A stretch of DNA of 64,000 nt from Aliivibrio finisterrensis (lineage in GTDB: Bacteria > Pseudomonadota > Gammaproteobacteria > Enterobacterales > Vibrionaceae). Below the pieces are notes generated by a model that saw nothing but the letters and a program-made list of their open reading frames with translations, searched no databases and had not been told where the DNA came from. The number at the start of each line of letters is the position of its first letter. Within the stretch, counting starts at the first letter, position 1. The stretch spans positions 341,804 to 405,803 of the forward strand of contig NZ_WBVP01000001.1 of the NCBI RefSeq assembly GCF_008933155.1. Direction: 5' to 3'. Shown here piece after piece: positions 7,872-16,997 of the stretch. The translations under genes and the position numbers were made by a program.

Positions 7872-9695
7872 ATGCAAAGAAAACAACCAATACAACGACT
7901 GAACCATTATTCTAAATGGAAATACATCGTACTTATTACGACCCTTGTTATTCTATTACTGAGTGCGATCCCGACTTGGTATGGTGAAAATGCCGCCGTT
8001 CAAATTACTAATAAAGACGGGCAAATCCCTTCTATTGTTCAATTACAAAATACCTTAACCGACCAAGGAATAACGGTTAAACGCATCGAGCAAAAAGGCG
8101 ATAAAACCATCGTTATTTTGCAAGATGAAGCACAGCAAGTTGCCGCTAAAGACGTACTGGCCTCTGTGATTGATGACAGTAAAAAAGGCACAACATTAGC
8201 TCTATCTCTTGCACCAGCCGCACCTGCTTGGTTACAAAACATGGGATTTGAACCAATCAAACTTGGTTTGGATTTACGTGGCGGTGTGCAATTCTTACTC
8301 GATGTTGATGTAAGCCAAGTTTACCAGGCACAACGTAATGAGCTGTCTGATTCTTTAAAACAAGAGCTGCGTGAAGAACAGATTCGCTCCGTTCAATTCC
8401 AAAAAGAAGGCAGTGATAGCTTAGTGGTGCGTTTGCCATCAGAAGAAGCTAGCCACGCTGCTCGTCAGTTTATTCATAAAAACTACCCAACTTGGCAAGT
8501 GACTAACGGCGACGATTTTGATCTTAAATTAACGCTTAAAGAAGATGAAAAAATTGCCGTACGTAACCTAACGGTACAGCAAAACCTTCAAACCATGCGT
8601 AGCCGTATTGAAGAGTTAGGTATTACCGAAGCACTGGTTCAGCGTCAAGGTGAAAACCGCATTCGTATCGAGCTTCCGGGCGTTCAAGATCCAGCAGCAG
8701 CGAAAAACGTTATTGGTGCGACAGCAAGTCTTGCTTTCTACGCAGTAAAAGAACAAGGCACTGGCAGCACAATGATCGTTCCTGATCAAAACGGCCAACC
8801 AGTTCGCGTAGGCAGAAAACCAGTACTAACGGGTGAGCACATTGTTGATGCTCGCGCTAGCCTTGGCGAAATGGGCATGGCAGAAGTCAACATTGTTCTT
8901 GATAGTTCAGGCGGCAAAATCATGTCTGAGTTCTCTCGTCACAATGTCGGCAAGCCAATGGCAACCTCATACAACGAATACAGCCGTGATAGCGCGGGTA
9001 ACACAGAGCAAAGTAACCAAATCATCAGTGTTGCGACGATTCAAAGTCAGCTAGGTAGCCGTTTTAGAATCACAGGTTCTGGCTCTCTTCAAGAATCTCA
9101 AGAGCTTGCTCTGCTTCTACGTGCTGGCTCACTAACGGCGCCTGTGACTATCGTTGAAGAACGCACTATTGGTCCAACGCTAGGTGCTGAAAACATCCAA
9201 AACGGCTTTGCTGCTTTAGGTCTTGGTCTTGGTTTAACTCTGCTGTTTATGGCGGTGTGGTACCGTCGTTTAGGCTGGGTTGCCAACATTGCGCTTATTG
9301 GCAACATGGTGATGCTATTTGGTCTGCTTGCGCTTATTCCGGGTGCGGTTCTTACGCTTCCGGGTATTGCAGGTCTTGTACTGACCGTAGGTATGGCGGT
9401 AGATACCAACGTACTGATATTTGAACGTATTAAAGATAAACAGAAAGAAGGTCGAACATTGGCTCAAGCCATTGATAGAGGCTTTAGTAGTGCATTTGGT
9501 ACCATTTTCGATGCCAACTTCACCACAATGATTACCGCAGTGGTTCTATACACCATCGGTAATGGCCCTATTCAAGGCTTCGCATTAACACTGGGCTTAG
9601 GTCTATTAACCAGTATGTTCACCGGCATCTTCGCGTCACGTGCCATTATCAATTTAGTTTGGGGTCGTGATTCTCGTCATGATGTTAGGATTTAA
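7872..9695 (+). CDS. secD: Protein translocase subunit SecD (second paralogue, SecD2)
   Basis: An inner-membrane partner of SecYEG that uses the ion gradient to pull exported proteins into the periplasm. It is 607 residues, near the 615 of E. coli SecD. The first helix is at about 18-36, a large periplasmic domain contains KLGLDLRGGVQFLLDVD, and a C-terminal five-helix bundle follows. The conserved TM4 segment GMAVDTNVLIFERIKD keeps the key acidic residue. Vibrios carry two secDF sets; placement behind vemP marks this as the inducible set, known in V. alginolyticus to be made when Na+-driven SecDF1 is limiting. secF follows three bases later. Confidence 0.93.
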   Translation: MQRKQPIQRLNHYSKWKYIVLITTLVILLLSAIPTWYGENAAVQITNKDGQIPSIVQLQNTLTDQGITVKRIEQKGDKTIVILQDEAQQVAAKDVLASVIDDSKKGTTLALSLAPAAPAWLQNMGFEPIKLGLDLRGGVQFLLDVDVSQVYQAQRNELSDSLKQELREEQIRSVQFQKEGSDSLVVRLPSEEASHAARQFIHKNYPTWQVTNGDDFDLKLTLKEDEKIAVRNLTVQQNLQTMRSRIEELGITEALVQRQGENRIRIELPGVQDPAAAKNVIGATASLAFYAVKEQGTGSTMIVPDQNGQPVRVGRKPVLTGEHIVDARASLGEMGMAEVNIVLDSSGGKIMSEFSRHNVGKPMATSYNEYSRDSAGNTEQSNQIISVATIQSQLGSRFRITGSGSLQESQELALLLRAGSLTAPVTIVEERTIGPTLGAENIQNGFAALGLGLGLTLLFMAVWYRRLGWVANIALIGNMVMLFGLLALIPGAVLTLPGIAGLVLTVGMAVDTNVLIFERIKDKQKEGRTLAQAIDRGFSSAFGTIFDANFTTMITAVVLYTIGNGPIQGFALTLGLGLLTSMFTGIFASRAIINLVWGRDSRHDVRI

Positions 9696-9698
9696 GTT

Positions 9699-10598
9699 AT
9701 GTTTATAAATATGAAAAATGCAACAAAATGGCGTCACATGACGAGTGTGGTTTCTATCGGTTTAATGATTTTTGCATTATCGATGATAGCCATGAAAGGC
9801 CTTAACTGGGGCTTGGATTTTACTGGCGGTATCGTAAGTGAAGTTCAAATTGATAGCAAAATCACAAGCAGTGAAATTGCGCCGTTATTGGATGCAAGCT
9901 TTAAACAAGATGTGGCGGTTATTGCCTCTGGTGAGCCGGGTCGTTGGGTGTTGCGTTATGCTATCCCACCAAAAGGCGTTGAGCTTCCACCACTGACTGA
10001 GGTACTTGCTCCGCTGCATACCGATGTTCAAGTATTGAATACCAGTATCGTTGGTCCACAAGTAGGCCAAGAACTAACTGAACAAGGCGGCATGGCGTTA
10101 TTGGTGTCAGTTTTGGTTATCTTAGCGTACTTAAGCTACCGTTTTGAATGGCGTTTGGCTTCTGGCTCTCTGTTTGCCCTAACCCACGATATCGTGTTTG
10201 TGCTTGGTTTCTTTGCTGCGACTCAAATGGAGTTTAACTTAACGACCCTAGCCGCTATTTTGGCGATTTTAGGTTACTCGTTAAATGACTCTATCATCAT
10301 TGCAGATCGAATTCGTGAGCTGTTAATTGCCAAGCCTGAGTTATCTATCCAAGAGGTGAATAACCAAGCGGTTGCGGCAACCTTCTCTCGTACTATGGTG
10401 ACATCAGGCACAACCCTAATCACGGTTGGTTCTTTATGGTTATTGGGTGGAGGTCCACTAGAGGGCTTTGCGATTGCGATGTTCATCGGTATCGTGACGG
10501 GCACTTGGTCTTCAATTTCAGTAGGTACAACCCTACCTGAATACTTTGGTTTGAATTCGGATCACTACAAGCCAAAACCTATTTCTGAAGAGCCTTAG
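9699..10598 (+). CDS. secF: Protein translocase subunit SecF (second paralogue, SecF2)
   Basis: Partner of SecD in the SecDF translocation motor, 299 residues with six membrane helices. Visible signatures are GLDFTGGIVSEVQI in the first periplasmic loop and LGYSLNDSIIIADRIRELL in TM4, which retains the aspartate implicated in ion coupling. It starts three bases after the secD stop, so the two are translated from one mRNA together with vemP. A strong terminator follows. No yajC lies in this cluster, consistent with a secondary secDF copy rather than the yajC-secDF operon. Confidence 0.93.
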   Translation: MFINMKNATKWRHMTSVVSIGLMIFALSMIAMKGLNWGLDFTGGIVSEVQIDSKITSSEIAPLLDASFKQDVAVIASGEPGRWVLRYAIPPKGVELPPLTEVLAPLHTDVQVLNTSIVGPQVGQELTEQGGMALLVSVLVILAYLSYRFEWRLASGSLFALTHDIVFVLGFFAATQMEFNLTTLAAILAILGYSLNDSIIIADRIRELLIAKPELSIQEVNNQAVAATFSRTMVTSGTTLITVGSLWLLGGGPLEGFAIAMFIGIVTGTWSSISVGTTLPEYFGLNSDHYKPKPISEEP

Positions 10599-10645
10599 GG
10601 ATTGGTTTAGATAGTAAAAAGCCGCAGGGAATGCAGCTGATGTTG

Positions 10646-10677
10646 AGGGATCTGGTTTAGGCTGGATCCCTTTTTTT
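10646..10677 (+). terminator. Terminator of the vemP-secDF2 operon
   Basis: A perfect 7-bp stem AGGGATC / GATCCCT (10646-10652 and 10665-10671) is followed by seven T residues. Confidence 0.88.
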
Positions 10678-10810
10678 GGGTGGAGCTTGTGCTATTTATT
10701 TTTTAGGCTTAACTCGTTATTGGGCAGAAATTAGTGAGGCCATGTATCTTGCTGCCATATCCACATAATGCCTTCCTCTGAGCCAATTTCGCTTAATCTA
10801 ATCACAGTAT

Positions 10811-10905
10811 GATGCGAATAGTGTACTTATTCAAATCATTTAATGATGCGATTAGCCCTCTTATTCACATCAAAATATGATGTGATTAGAGGTATTATTC
10901 GCATC
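10811..10905. repeat. Three 27-bp dyad repeats at exact 34-bp spacing
   Basis: Units start at 10811, 10845 and 10879, each 27 bp, with 7-bp AT-rich spacers. Every unit is an imperfect palindrome: a left arm like GATGCGAATAG, a five-base centre, and a right arm like TTATTCGCATC. The six arms share the consensus GATGYGAWTAR. A degenerate half-copy precedes them near 10793-10808. The array lies between the secF2 terminator and the 3' end of the next (minus-strand) gene, so it is not in an obvious promoter. It could be a small REP-like array or a set of protein binding sites. Confidence 0.75.
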
Positions 10906-10944
10906 ACGACAAGTCAAAACTCGATTCACTTTCTTTAATAAACG

Positions 10945-11250
10945 CTACTTGCGCTTTTTCTGTGTATCGTAACTGAGGTGCTTATCTATGTTCTTTAGTT
11001 GAATCCCAACCTTATTAAATGCCTTTTGAATGGTTGTTGAAACATGAAGCGATCCTTCTCCCATTAAAAAGTTTTCTCGATCTTGATTTGTTTCAAATAC
11101 GCAGACGATTTTTAAGCTCTGTGGAAAAGAAGAGTAATTGACCGTATGAGTCACCCAAAGGAAACCCTCGTAGCCTTTTAACGTATCTTCACAAACTTCA
11201 GTCAACACGACTCTAATTTGATTTTCGATCTTCTTATCTGATTTACGCAT
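10945..11250 (-). CDS. Conserved small protein of unknown function (often labelled Fis-family)
   Basis: 101 residues, highly charged at both ends (MRKSDKKIENQIRVVLTEVCE; tail HLSYDTQKKRK). There is no signal peptide or membrane segment, and an AGGAAG-type ribosome site precedes the ATG. The pattern VTHTVNYSSFPQSLKIVCVF is shared with a family I recall from many marine gammaproteobacteria. Database entries often call it a Fis-family regulator, but I see no Fis-like helix-turn-helix here, so I do not endorse that. It seems monocistronic. Function unknown. Confidence 0.65.
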   Translation of the reverse strand: MRKSDKKIENQIRVVLTEVCEDTLKGYEGFLWVTHTVNYSSFPQSLKIVCVFETNQDRENFLMGEGSLHVSTTIQKAFNKVGIQLKNIDKHLSYDTQKKRK

Positions 11251-11321
11251 AAAGCAAACTTCCTATTTAACACCTTTAAAAAAGGTTTCGGTCAACATTA
11301 TGTTATTCGGGAGAATGGGGA

Positions 11322-11825
11322 TTACTTTGCTTTTGATGTTTCGTGCTGCTCTACAATAAAAGCGATCTCTTTCTCATTTAGGCACGATTTACTGACGTAT
11401 TGGCGCTGTTTACCGATATGGAAAATAAGCCCTAAATCACTTTGTTCAACTTGGTCGATGTCGCTCCAAGCGATAGTGCGGGAGTTTTTCGTGTTTTTAA
11501 GGCTTTTATAACTCACACCATTTTCGTCAACGTTAAACTCCACTTTACTGCCAGAGAGTGAGCTGATGGATTGTCGCCATAGCCACCACGTTCTCTTAAA
11601 ATAAATACTGAACGCTTCAATAATACTCAACGCAATAAAGAACCAACCAATATAACCATTAGGTAATAGTTCCAGTTTTAATAACGCCACACCAAAAAGA
11701 AAAAAGAGAATTCCTTTTAAATAGGCTTTTGGAAACGTAATTGGCTGGCTAGTTTGATCATAACACTCAGCAAAGAAAGTCTTATCGAGTATGTATTCTG
11801 TGGTGACACTAAAATCTTTAGACAT
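11322..11825 (-). CDS. YcxB-like membrane protein
   Basis: 167 residues. A short cytoplasmic N-terminus (VTTEYILDKTFFAECYDQ) is followed by two adjacent membrane helices at roughly 36-75 and a soluble C-terminal part. The C-terminal pattern VEFNVDENGVSYKSLKNTKNSRTIAWSDI resembles the PH-like domain of the YcxB-like family (Pfam YcxB). Function is unknown throughout the family. The gene stands alone on the minus strand, 71 bp upstream of the small conserved gene and possibly co-transcribed with it. Confidence 0.65.
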   Translation of the reverse strand: MSKDFSVTTEYILDKTFFAECYDQTSQPITFPKAYLKGILFFLFGVALLKLELLPNGYIGWFFIALSIIEAFSIYFKRTWWLWRQSISSLSGSKVEFNVDENGVSYKSLKNTKNSRTIAWSDIDQVEQSDLGLIFHIGKQRQYVSKSCLNEKEIAFIVEQHETSKAK

Positions 11826-11992
11826 ATAGGGCTACTTTACGGTTTTATGTGAATGAGTCTCTATGCTGCGATCTCGCAACTTAGGCATTGTATCGTTTCT
11901 TGGGGCTTTTCTACATTCAAATATATCTTAAAGTCACTTAGGTATATAAAATCAGCTTAATCAAAATCAGTGAACTCTAATAGGGAAATCAA

Positions 11993-12655
11993 ATGGCGTA
12001 TGAAGTGCTAGATGTCAGCCAGTGGGCACGAGCTCAACACTTGAAGTTTTATCAAGGTTTTAGCCATCCTTGGTATAACATCTGCTCCAATATCGATGTA
12101 ACGGCACTGCGCCAATATTGTAAGCAGCATAATCATCGCTTCTTTCATGCTTATCTTTACCTAACTCAACAAGCGCTAAATAAATGTGAACCGATGAGCT
12201 ATCGCCTTATGGGTGAAGAAGTTCGCATTTACTCACTTATGTGTGTCAGTGTGGCGCTACTCGCCGATGATAATACGGTACGTTTTTGCGATTTAGACCA
12301 TGAACCTACGTTTTCTGACTTTACCACCAGTGCCACCAACGCTGAAACTCGGATTAAAAATACGCCTTTTATTGTAGAGCAGTTCATTGGCCAAGAAATG
12401 AAGCAGAATACGATTCATTTAACCGTATTGCCATGGGTAGATTTCACTAGTATGACTCATGCGAGAGACGTTAATTTCCCAGACAGCGTGCCAAAAATGG
12501 CATTTGGGAAATTGGTTCAACAAGGTGAACAATGGCGTATGCCACTGTCTGTTGAAGTGCACCATGGTTTAATGGATGGTTTACACGTGGGGCAATTTAT
12601 ACAAACATTACAAGCGATGTTTGATAATCCATCACTGCTTGAGCAAGCTAAATAG
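11993..12655 (+). CDS. Type A chloramphenicol acetyltransferase homologue
   Basis: 220 residues, the normal length for trimeric CatA enzymes, which acetylate the 3-hydroxyl of chloramphenicol with acetyl-CoA. The start (VLDVSQWARAQHLKFYQGFSHPWY) and the catalytic segment VEVHHGLMDGLHVGQFI match the family. The HxxxD motif is intact, with catalytic His191 and Asp195. A GGGAAA ribosome site precedes the ATG. Base composition looks like that of the neighbours, and no mobile element or integron site is nearby, so this looks like a resident chromosomal copy. Actual resistance activity is not established by sequence. Confidence 0.85.
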   Translation: MAYEVLDVSQWARAQHLKFYQGFSHPWYNICSNIDVTALRQYCKQHNHRFFHAYLYLTQQALNKCEPMSYRLMGEEVRIYSLMCVSVALLADDNTVRFCDLDHEPTFSDFTTSATNAETRIKNTPFIVEQFIGQEMKQNTIHLTVLPWVDFTSMTHARDVNFPDSVPKMAFGKLVQQGEQWRMPLSVEVHHGLMDGLHVGQFIQTLQAMFDNPSLLEQAK

Positions 12656-12673
12656 GATTCATCTTTCTATTAA

Positions 12674-12695
12674 GACGAGCGGTCTTACGCTCGTC
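12674..12695. other. Perfect 8-bp hairpin after the cat-like gene
   Basis: GACGAGCG / CGCTCGTC with a six-base loop, 18 bp after the stop codon. It lacks a T-run on either strand, so it may protect the mRNA 3' end rather than terminate by the Rho-independent route. Confidence 0.5.
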
Positions 12696-12926
12696 AAAAT
12701 ACCAAGTTTCATTTGATTACTTCCCCAAGTTCAACTTTAAATAAAGATATTCAAATCAAATCACATCATTCCGTTAATCATAAATATTCTTATATCTTTC
12801 TTGTACCAATAACAAAATATTATTATTTTAATAAATTTTGATAATTTCACGTAATCCTCATTCTTACCTATACTCTCTTACATCGAAACAACATAACGAA
12901 TTAATAAAACTTATTTGGAGCACATT

Positions 12927-13412
12927 ATGAAAATGAATCACGTTGGTATCATGGTTGGCGACATGGACAAAGCTGTTGAGTTCTATACTAAAGCGTTAGG
13001 GCTTGAGATTGTAATGGGCAATACCAAGGTTACAGAGGAGCGCGAAACCGCAATTGGCCGTATGTGTATTGCTGTTTTTGGTGAAGGATTTAAAGGTTTT
13101 AACATTGCGCATTTATTAACTAAAGATGGCATTGGTTTTGAATTATTTGAAATGAAAGAGCGTCAAGAGCGCCACGAAGTTGATTTCTCTCGCATTGGTA
13201 TCTTCCATTTTTGTCTTCAAACCGATGACTTCCATGGTGTAATTGCTCGTACAGAAGAGTTTGGTGGTAAAGTTCGCATGGACATTATGCGTTATCACCC
13301 AGAAGATGATAATAATACAAGTCAAATGGTTTACCTAGAAGACCCGTTTGGTAACTTATTTGAGCTTTATTCTCATACATATGAAGAAACATACGCTGCC
13401 GATTACGAGTAA
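12927..13412 (+). CDS. VOC (glyoxalase/bleomycin-resistance fold) family protein
   Basis: 161 residues forming two beta-alpha-beta-beta-beta modules. The opening MNHVGIMVGDMDKAVEFYTKALG and the closing MVYLEDPFGNLFELYSH are typical of vicinal-oxygen-chelate proteins. Candidate metal ligands are the His in the first module, His and Glu residues in the middle, and the final Glu in FELYSH. The substrate is not predictable; it could be a dioxygenase-, epimerase- or lyase-type enzyme. The start ATG is chosen because GGAG lies eight bases upstream. Monocistronic, with a clear terminator. Confidence 0.75.
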   Translation: MKMNHVGIMVGDMDKAVEFYTKALGLEIVMGNTKVTEERETAIGRMCIAVFGEGFKGFNIAHLLTKDGIGFELFEMKERQERHEVDFSRIGIFHFCLQTDDFHGVIARTEEFGGKVRMDIMRYHPEDDNNTSQMVYLEDPFGNLFELYSHTYEETYAADYE

Positions 13413-13438
13413 TCGAACTCTAGCAGAAGTGGCATTAA

Positions 13439-13470
13439 AAAAGGATTGGTAGAGATACCAATCCTTTTTC
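13439..13470. terminator. Terminator after the VOC gene, possibly bidirectional
   Basis: A 10-bp perfect stem AAGGATTGGT / ACCAATCCTT (13441-13450 and 13457-13466) has a six-base loop with T-runs available on both strands. The minus-strand phospholipase gene ends about 95 bp away. Confidence 0.88.
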
Positions 13471-13560
13471 TATGTAAGCAATAAAATGTTTAATACGCCT
13501 GCTATAGCTTAATTTGTAGTAAGTGCTAAATCATAACTTAGCACATTAAGATTATTCTCA

Positions 13561-15105
13561 TCACAAATACTTTTCTATTGGTAACAACTGCAAAAATTGA
13601 GATTCAAAACGCTCCCATCGACCGGTTTCTGGTTCATCTTCCCAACTTTTATCGCCTGAATACCAACGAACATCGCCCTCTTGCAGTTTTAGATGCCAAC
13701 TGTTTTCTTCATCCATGGCGTGTTCGATATCTTGCGTGAGTTGCTGTGCGATTTCTTGATTTTCAATGATTAAAATCGACTCTGTATTCAGGTACGTTGA
13801 GCGTAAATTGAAGTTAAAAGAGCCGATACTCGCGATACGATCATCAAAAACAGCAGACTTAGCGTGAAGTCCATAAGGCAATATTGGTGCGCACTTAGAG
13901 ATATCTCTAGTCGATTCTTCACATAATCCAGCTTCTGGTTTTAATTCATATAGCTGAATACCATGTTCAAGCATATCTTTACGACGGCCTGCGTAACCTG
14001 AATGATTGGTGGTTAAATCGTTCGATGCCATTGAGTTAGTTAACGCTTTTATCTCAACGCCCTTACTAACCAATTCTTGCCACCCTTCGAGTTGGTTATC
14101 ATCAAATATAAGGTAAGCCGATTCTAATAAGATCTCTTTGTCTGATTCACTGGCTAATTTCGCGAGCGCTTTCGCCGTTGATTTTGGCTCACTGGTGTTA
14201 TCTTTATCCAGCGGTACAGGGCGATCAAATACGAACTTAGTGTTAACCCAAGTCATTTTATCCATTAGATCAGTTAGGTATTGATGGGCTGTTTTATTGC
14301 CCTCAGGTAAGACTGGGTAGTTTTTATAAACGGGGGCATCAATCTCATCTAACACAGGTTGCTGTGAGACTGGTTCTAATGAAACTTCTTTTGCTAATAA
14401 ATCCACAGGATAAGACCAAGTACTGTCCCAATACTCGATAAAACTGGTTTGTATATCACGAACGACTGAACCTCGAACTAATACATCACGGTCACGAAAA
14501 TTAATCTCGTTAGAAAGATCAAAATACTCGTCACCAATATTGCGTCCACCCACCACAGAGAACACGCCATCAACGGTGAATGACTTATTATGCATACGAC
14601 GATTTAAACGAGAAAAATCCCCTAAAAAGTTCACCCACTTAGTAACACCACGACGAGTTGGGATAGGGTTAAATACGCGAATATCAACTTGAGGATGCGC
14701 GTTTAACGCCACAAGCAGATCTTCACGTTCGTTTAAGTTGATATCATCAAGCATCACTCGCACTTTTACACCACGATCTGCTGCGGCTAATAAGCGACTG
14801 GCAAGGTAATGTCCTGATGCGTCTGAGTTCCAAATGTAATATTGAATATCAATACTGTGCTCTGCTGTCTCGATTAATGCGAGGCGCTGCGCTAATGCAT
14901 CCCAACCTTTATCTTGCAACAAAACGGCACTGGTTTCTGGGGTTGATTGCTTAGGTTGATAAGCGTCATTTAACTCCGATAGCGAACTGGTTAATGGCAC
15001 AAGTACAGGTTCGTTCATGTGTTCAACTTCATTAGGAAGTGAGCCACAACCTGAAAGAATAGCGACGAAAAATAGAGTGGTATGAATGCGTTTAAGCACT
15101 GACAT
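13561..15105 (-). CDS. Phospholipase D-family lipoprotein (ClsC/YmdC-like)
   Basis: 514 residues with a lipoprotein signal (hydrophobic stretch ending in lipobox LSGC, lipidated Cys about residue 20). Two HKD motifs of the phospholipase D superfamily are intact: HNKSFTVDG near residue 172 and HAKSAVFDD near 414, each followed by the usual GG-RN or GS-N pattern. The layout and GGRNIGDEYF match the ClsC/YmdC subgroup, so cardiolipin-synthase-like transphosphatidylation or lipid hydrolysis is likely. No ymdB partner is adjacent, which E. coli ClsC needs. The start follows an AGGAAG ribosome site. Confidence 0.82.
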   Translation of the reverse strand: MSVLKRIHTTLFFVAILSGCGSLPNEVEHMNEPVLVPLTSSLSELNDAYQPKQSTPETSAVLLQDKGWDALAQRLALIETAEHSIDIQYYIWNSDASGHYLASRLLAAADRGVKVRVMLDDINLNEREDLLVALNAHPQVDIRVFNPIPTRRGVTKWVNFLGDFSRLNRRMHNKSFTVDGVFSVVGGRNIGDEYFDLSNEINFRDRDVLVRGSVVRDIQTSFIEYWDSTWSYPVDLLAKEVSLEPVSQQPVLDEIDAPVYKNYPVLPEGNKTAHQYLTDLMDKMTWVNTKFVFDRPVPLDKDNTSEPKSTAKALAKLASESDKEILLESAYLIFDDNQLEGWQELVSKGVEIKALTNSMASNDLTTNHSGYAGRRKDMLEHGIQLYELKPEAGLCEESTRDISKCAPILPYGLHAKSAVFDDRIASIGSFNFNLRSTYLNTESILIIENQEIAQQLTQDIEHAMDEENSWHLKLQEGDVRWYSGDKSWEDEPETGRWERFESQFLQLLPIEKYL

Positions 15106-15239
15106 TGAATAAACTTCCTTTGTTAATTTTTAGTAACCAATCCTGATTATCTCTGCCGTAATATTAGCAAGAAAACAAAGAGTAATCTTATATATTCTGA
15201 TATGATGCCTTTTTTGCCTTAACCACTGTTTATATATCC

Positions 15240-16964
15240 ATGTATACATTACGACCTTACCAACAAGATTCTGTTAAAGCGGTTATACATTATTTCCGAA
15301 AACACACAACGCCTGCGGTGTTAGTACTGCCGACGGGGGCCGGGAAAAGTTTGGTGATAGCTGAATTAGCACGAATTGCAAAAGGTCGTGTATTGGTACT
15401 TGCTCACGTTAAAGAGCTTGTTGAACAAAACCATGAAAAATACGAAGGTTATGGCGAAGAGGCCTCTATATTTTCAGCAGGATTAGGCCGTAAAGAAAAC
15501 GATAAGAAAGTGGTGTTTGCCTCGGTGCAATCTGTGGTGCGTAACCTTGATTCATTTAAAGATCAATTTTCGTTATTGGTTATTGATGAGTGCCACCGCG
15601 TGCCAGATAACAAAGACACCAGTTACCGTAAAGTGATTGAGCACTTACAAACCCAAAATGCGGGTATTAAGGTGCTTGGCTTAACCGCGACACCTTATCG
15701 TTTAGGTATTGGTTGGATTTACCAATACCACACTCGCGGCCAAGTCAAAACTGACACGCCTCGTTTTTTCCGTGATTGCATTTTTGAATTGCCTATTCAA
15801 TATCTATTGGATGAGGGCTTTTTAACGCCTGCAAAGCTGCTAGATGCTCCGATATTGAGCTATGACTTCTCGCAGTTAAAACCTGCTTCTACTGGTAAAT
15901 ACAAAGAATCAGAATTGGATTTGGTGATTGAAGAGTCCAAACGCGCTACACCACAAATCGTTCAGCAAATAGTGGAGTACGCCAAAGACAGAAAAGGCGT
16001 GATGATCTTTGCTGCGACGGTGCGCCATGCTCAAGAAATATTGTCACTACTACCACCTGAGCAATCTGAATTGGTGATTGGCGATACCAAAGTTGTCGAA
16101 CGTGATGCCATTATTCAACGCTTCAAAAAACAACAAACCAAATTTTTAGTTAATGTCTCGGTATTAACGACGGGCTTTGATGCCCCTCATGTTGATTTAA
16201 TCGCTATTTTACGTCCAACAGAGTCTGTCAGTTTATACCAACAAATCATTGGTCGTGGGTTACGTTTAGCGGAAGGCAAAACTGAATGTACAATTTTGGA
16301 TTATGCCGGTAACTGCTTTGATTTATACCAGCCTGAAGTGGGCGATCCTAAACCTGACAGTAACAGTGAAATCATTACTATTCCCTGCCCTGCTTGCGGC
16401 TTTAATAATAACTTTTGGGGTAAGTTAGACAGCAATGGCTTTTTGCTTGAGCATTTTGGGCGTCGCTGCCAAGGCTACTTTGAAGATGATGATGGCACTC
16501 GCGAAGAGTGTGGTTATCGTTTTAGAGCCAAATATTGTAATGAATGCGGTGCAGATAACGATATCGCTGCCCGTGTTTGTCATGAGTGCAACGCCATTTT
16601 GGTTGATCCTGATAAAAAATTGAAAGAAGCCTTAAAGCTAAAAGATGCACGCATTCTAAATTGCATTGATTTAACCCTTACCGCTGGGAAAAATCAGTTC
16701 GATAAACCCCAAATCAAAGTGACTTATTTAGGTGACGATGATTCTGAGCTGCATGAAGTGTGGCAAATGGCGACTAAAAAACAGAAGCAATTATTTTTGA
16801 ATAACTTTGTGCGCCCTCATTTGGTCGATAGGCACCGTCCATTTGAAGAAACAACGGCAATAAAAATCGCGAATAATCAACACCGTTTTCGTCCGCCGAG
16901 CTTTGTGATTGCGCGTAAACAAGGTAAGTTTTGGTCTATTCGCGATAAGATCTTTGAAGAATAA
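15240..16964 (+). CDS. radD: RadD (YejH) superfamily 2 DNA-repair ATPase
   Basis: 574 residues, close to the 586 of E. coli RadD, which acts in double-strand break and crossover repair with RecA and SSB. Helicase motifs are visible: Q-like start RPYQQDSV, Walker A PTGAGKS (31-37), Walker B DECH, motif III LTATPYR, and the helicase C motifs TTGFDAPHVD and QIIGRGLR. After residue about 380 come paired zinc-ribbon cysteines (CPACG, CNECG, CHEC), a RadD hallmark. It starts 134 bp from the divergent phospholipase gene. Confidence 0.92.
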   Translation: MYTLRPYQQDSVKAVIHYFRKHTTPAVLVLPTGAGKSLVIAELARIAKGRVLVLAHVKELVEQNHEKYEGYGEEASIFSAGLGRKENDKKVVFASVQSVVRNLDSFKDQFSLLVIDECHRVPDNKDTSYRKVIEHLQTQNAGIKVLGLTATPYRLGIGWIYQYHTRGQVKTDTPRFFRDCIFELPIQYLLDEGFLTPAKLLDAPILSYDFSQLKPASTGKYKESELDLVIEESKRATPQIVQQIVEYAKDRKGVMIFAATVRHAQEILSLLPPEQSELVIGDTKVVERDAIIQRFKKQQTKFLVNVSVLTTGFDAPHVDLIAILRPTESVSLYQQIIGRGLRLAEGKTECTILDYAGNCFDLYQPEVGDPKPDSNSEIITIPCPACGFNNNFWGKLDSNGFLLEHFGRRCQGYFEDDDGTREECGYRFRAKYCNECGADNDIAARVCHECNAILVDPDKKLKEALKLKDARILNCIDLTLTAGKNQFDKPQIKVTYLGDDDSELHEVWQMATKKQKQLFLNNFVRPHLVDRHRPFEETTAIKIANNQHRFRPPSFVIARKQGKFWSIRDKIFEE

Positions 16965-16997
16965 TCTGTTTATTCCGTCATCCGATTTAAAGCTCGA

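Larger units (their letters stand above)
10599..10944. other. Intergenic region after secF2
   Basis: 346 bp without a credible gene. It holds the secF2 terminator and the 34-bp-spaced dyad array described separately. The remainder (about 10680-10790) shows nothing I can name. Both flanking genes end here (convergent), so promoters are not expected. Confidence 0.6.

Noticed and set aside
9098..9409. 103-codon antisense frame opposite secD2
   Set aside because: It lies inside the conserved membrane domain of SecD; the product has no domain and no start signal.
10811..10905. Considered as a minimal CRISPR array because of regular 34-bp spacing
   Set aside because: Repeats are themselves imperfect palindromes with 7-bp spacers, not 25-35-bp unique spacers, and no cas gene is near.
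12674..12695. Hairpin after the cat-like gene as a Rho-independent terminator
   Set aside because: The stem is good but no T-run follows on either strand, so it is listed only as a hairpin.
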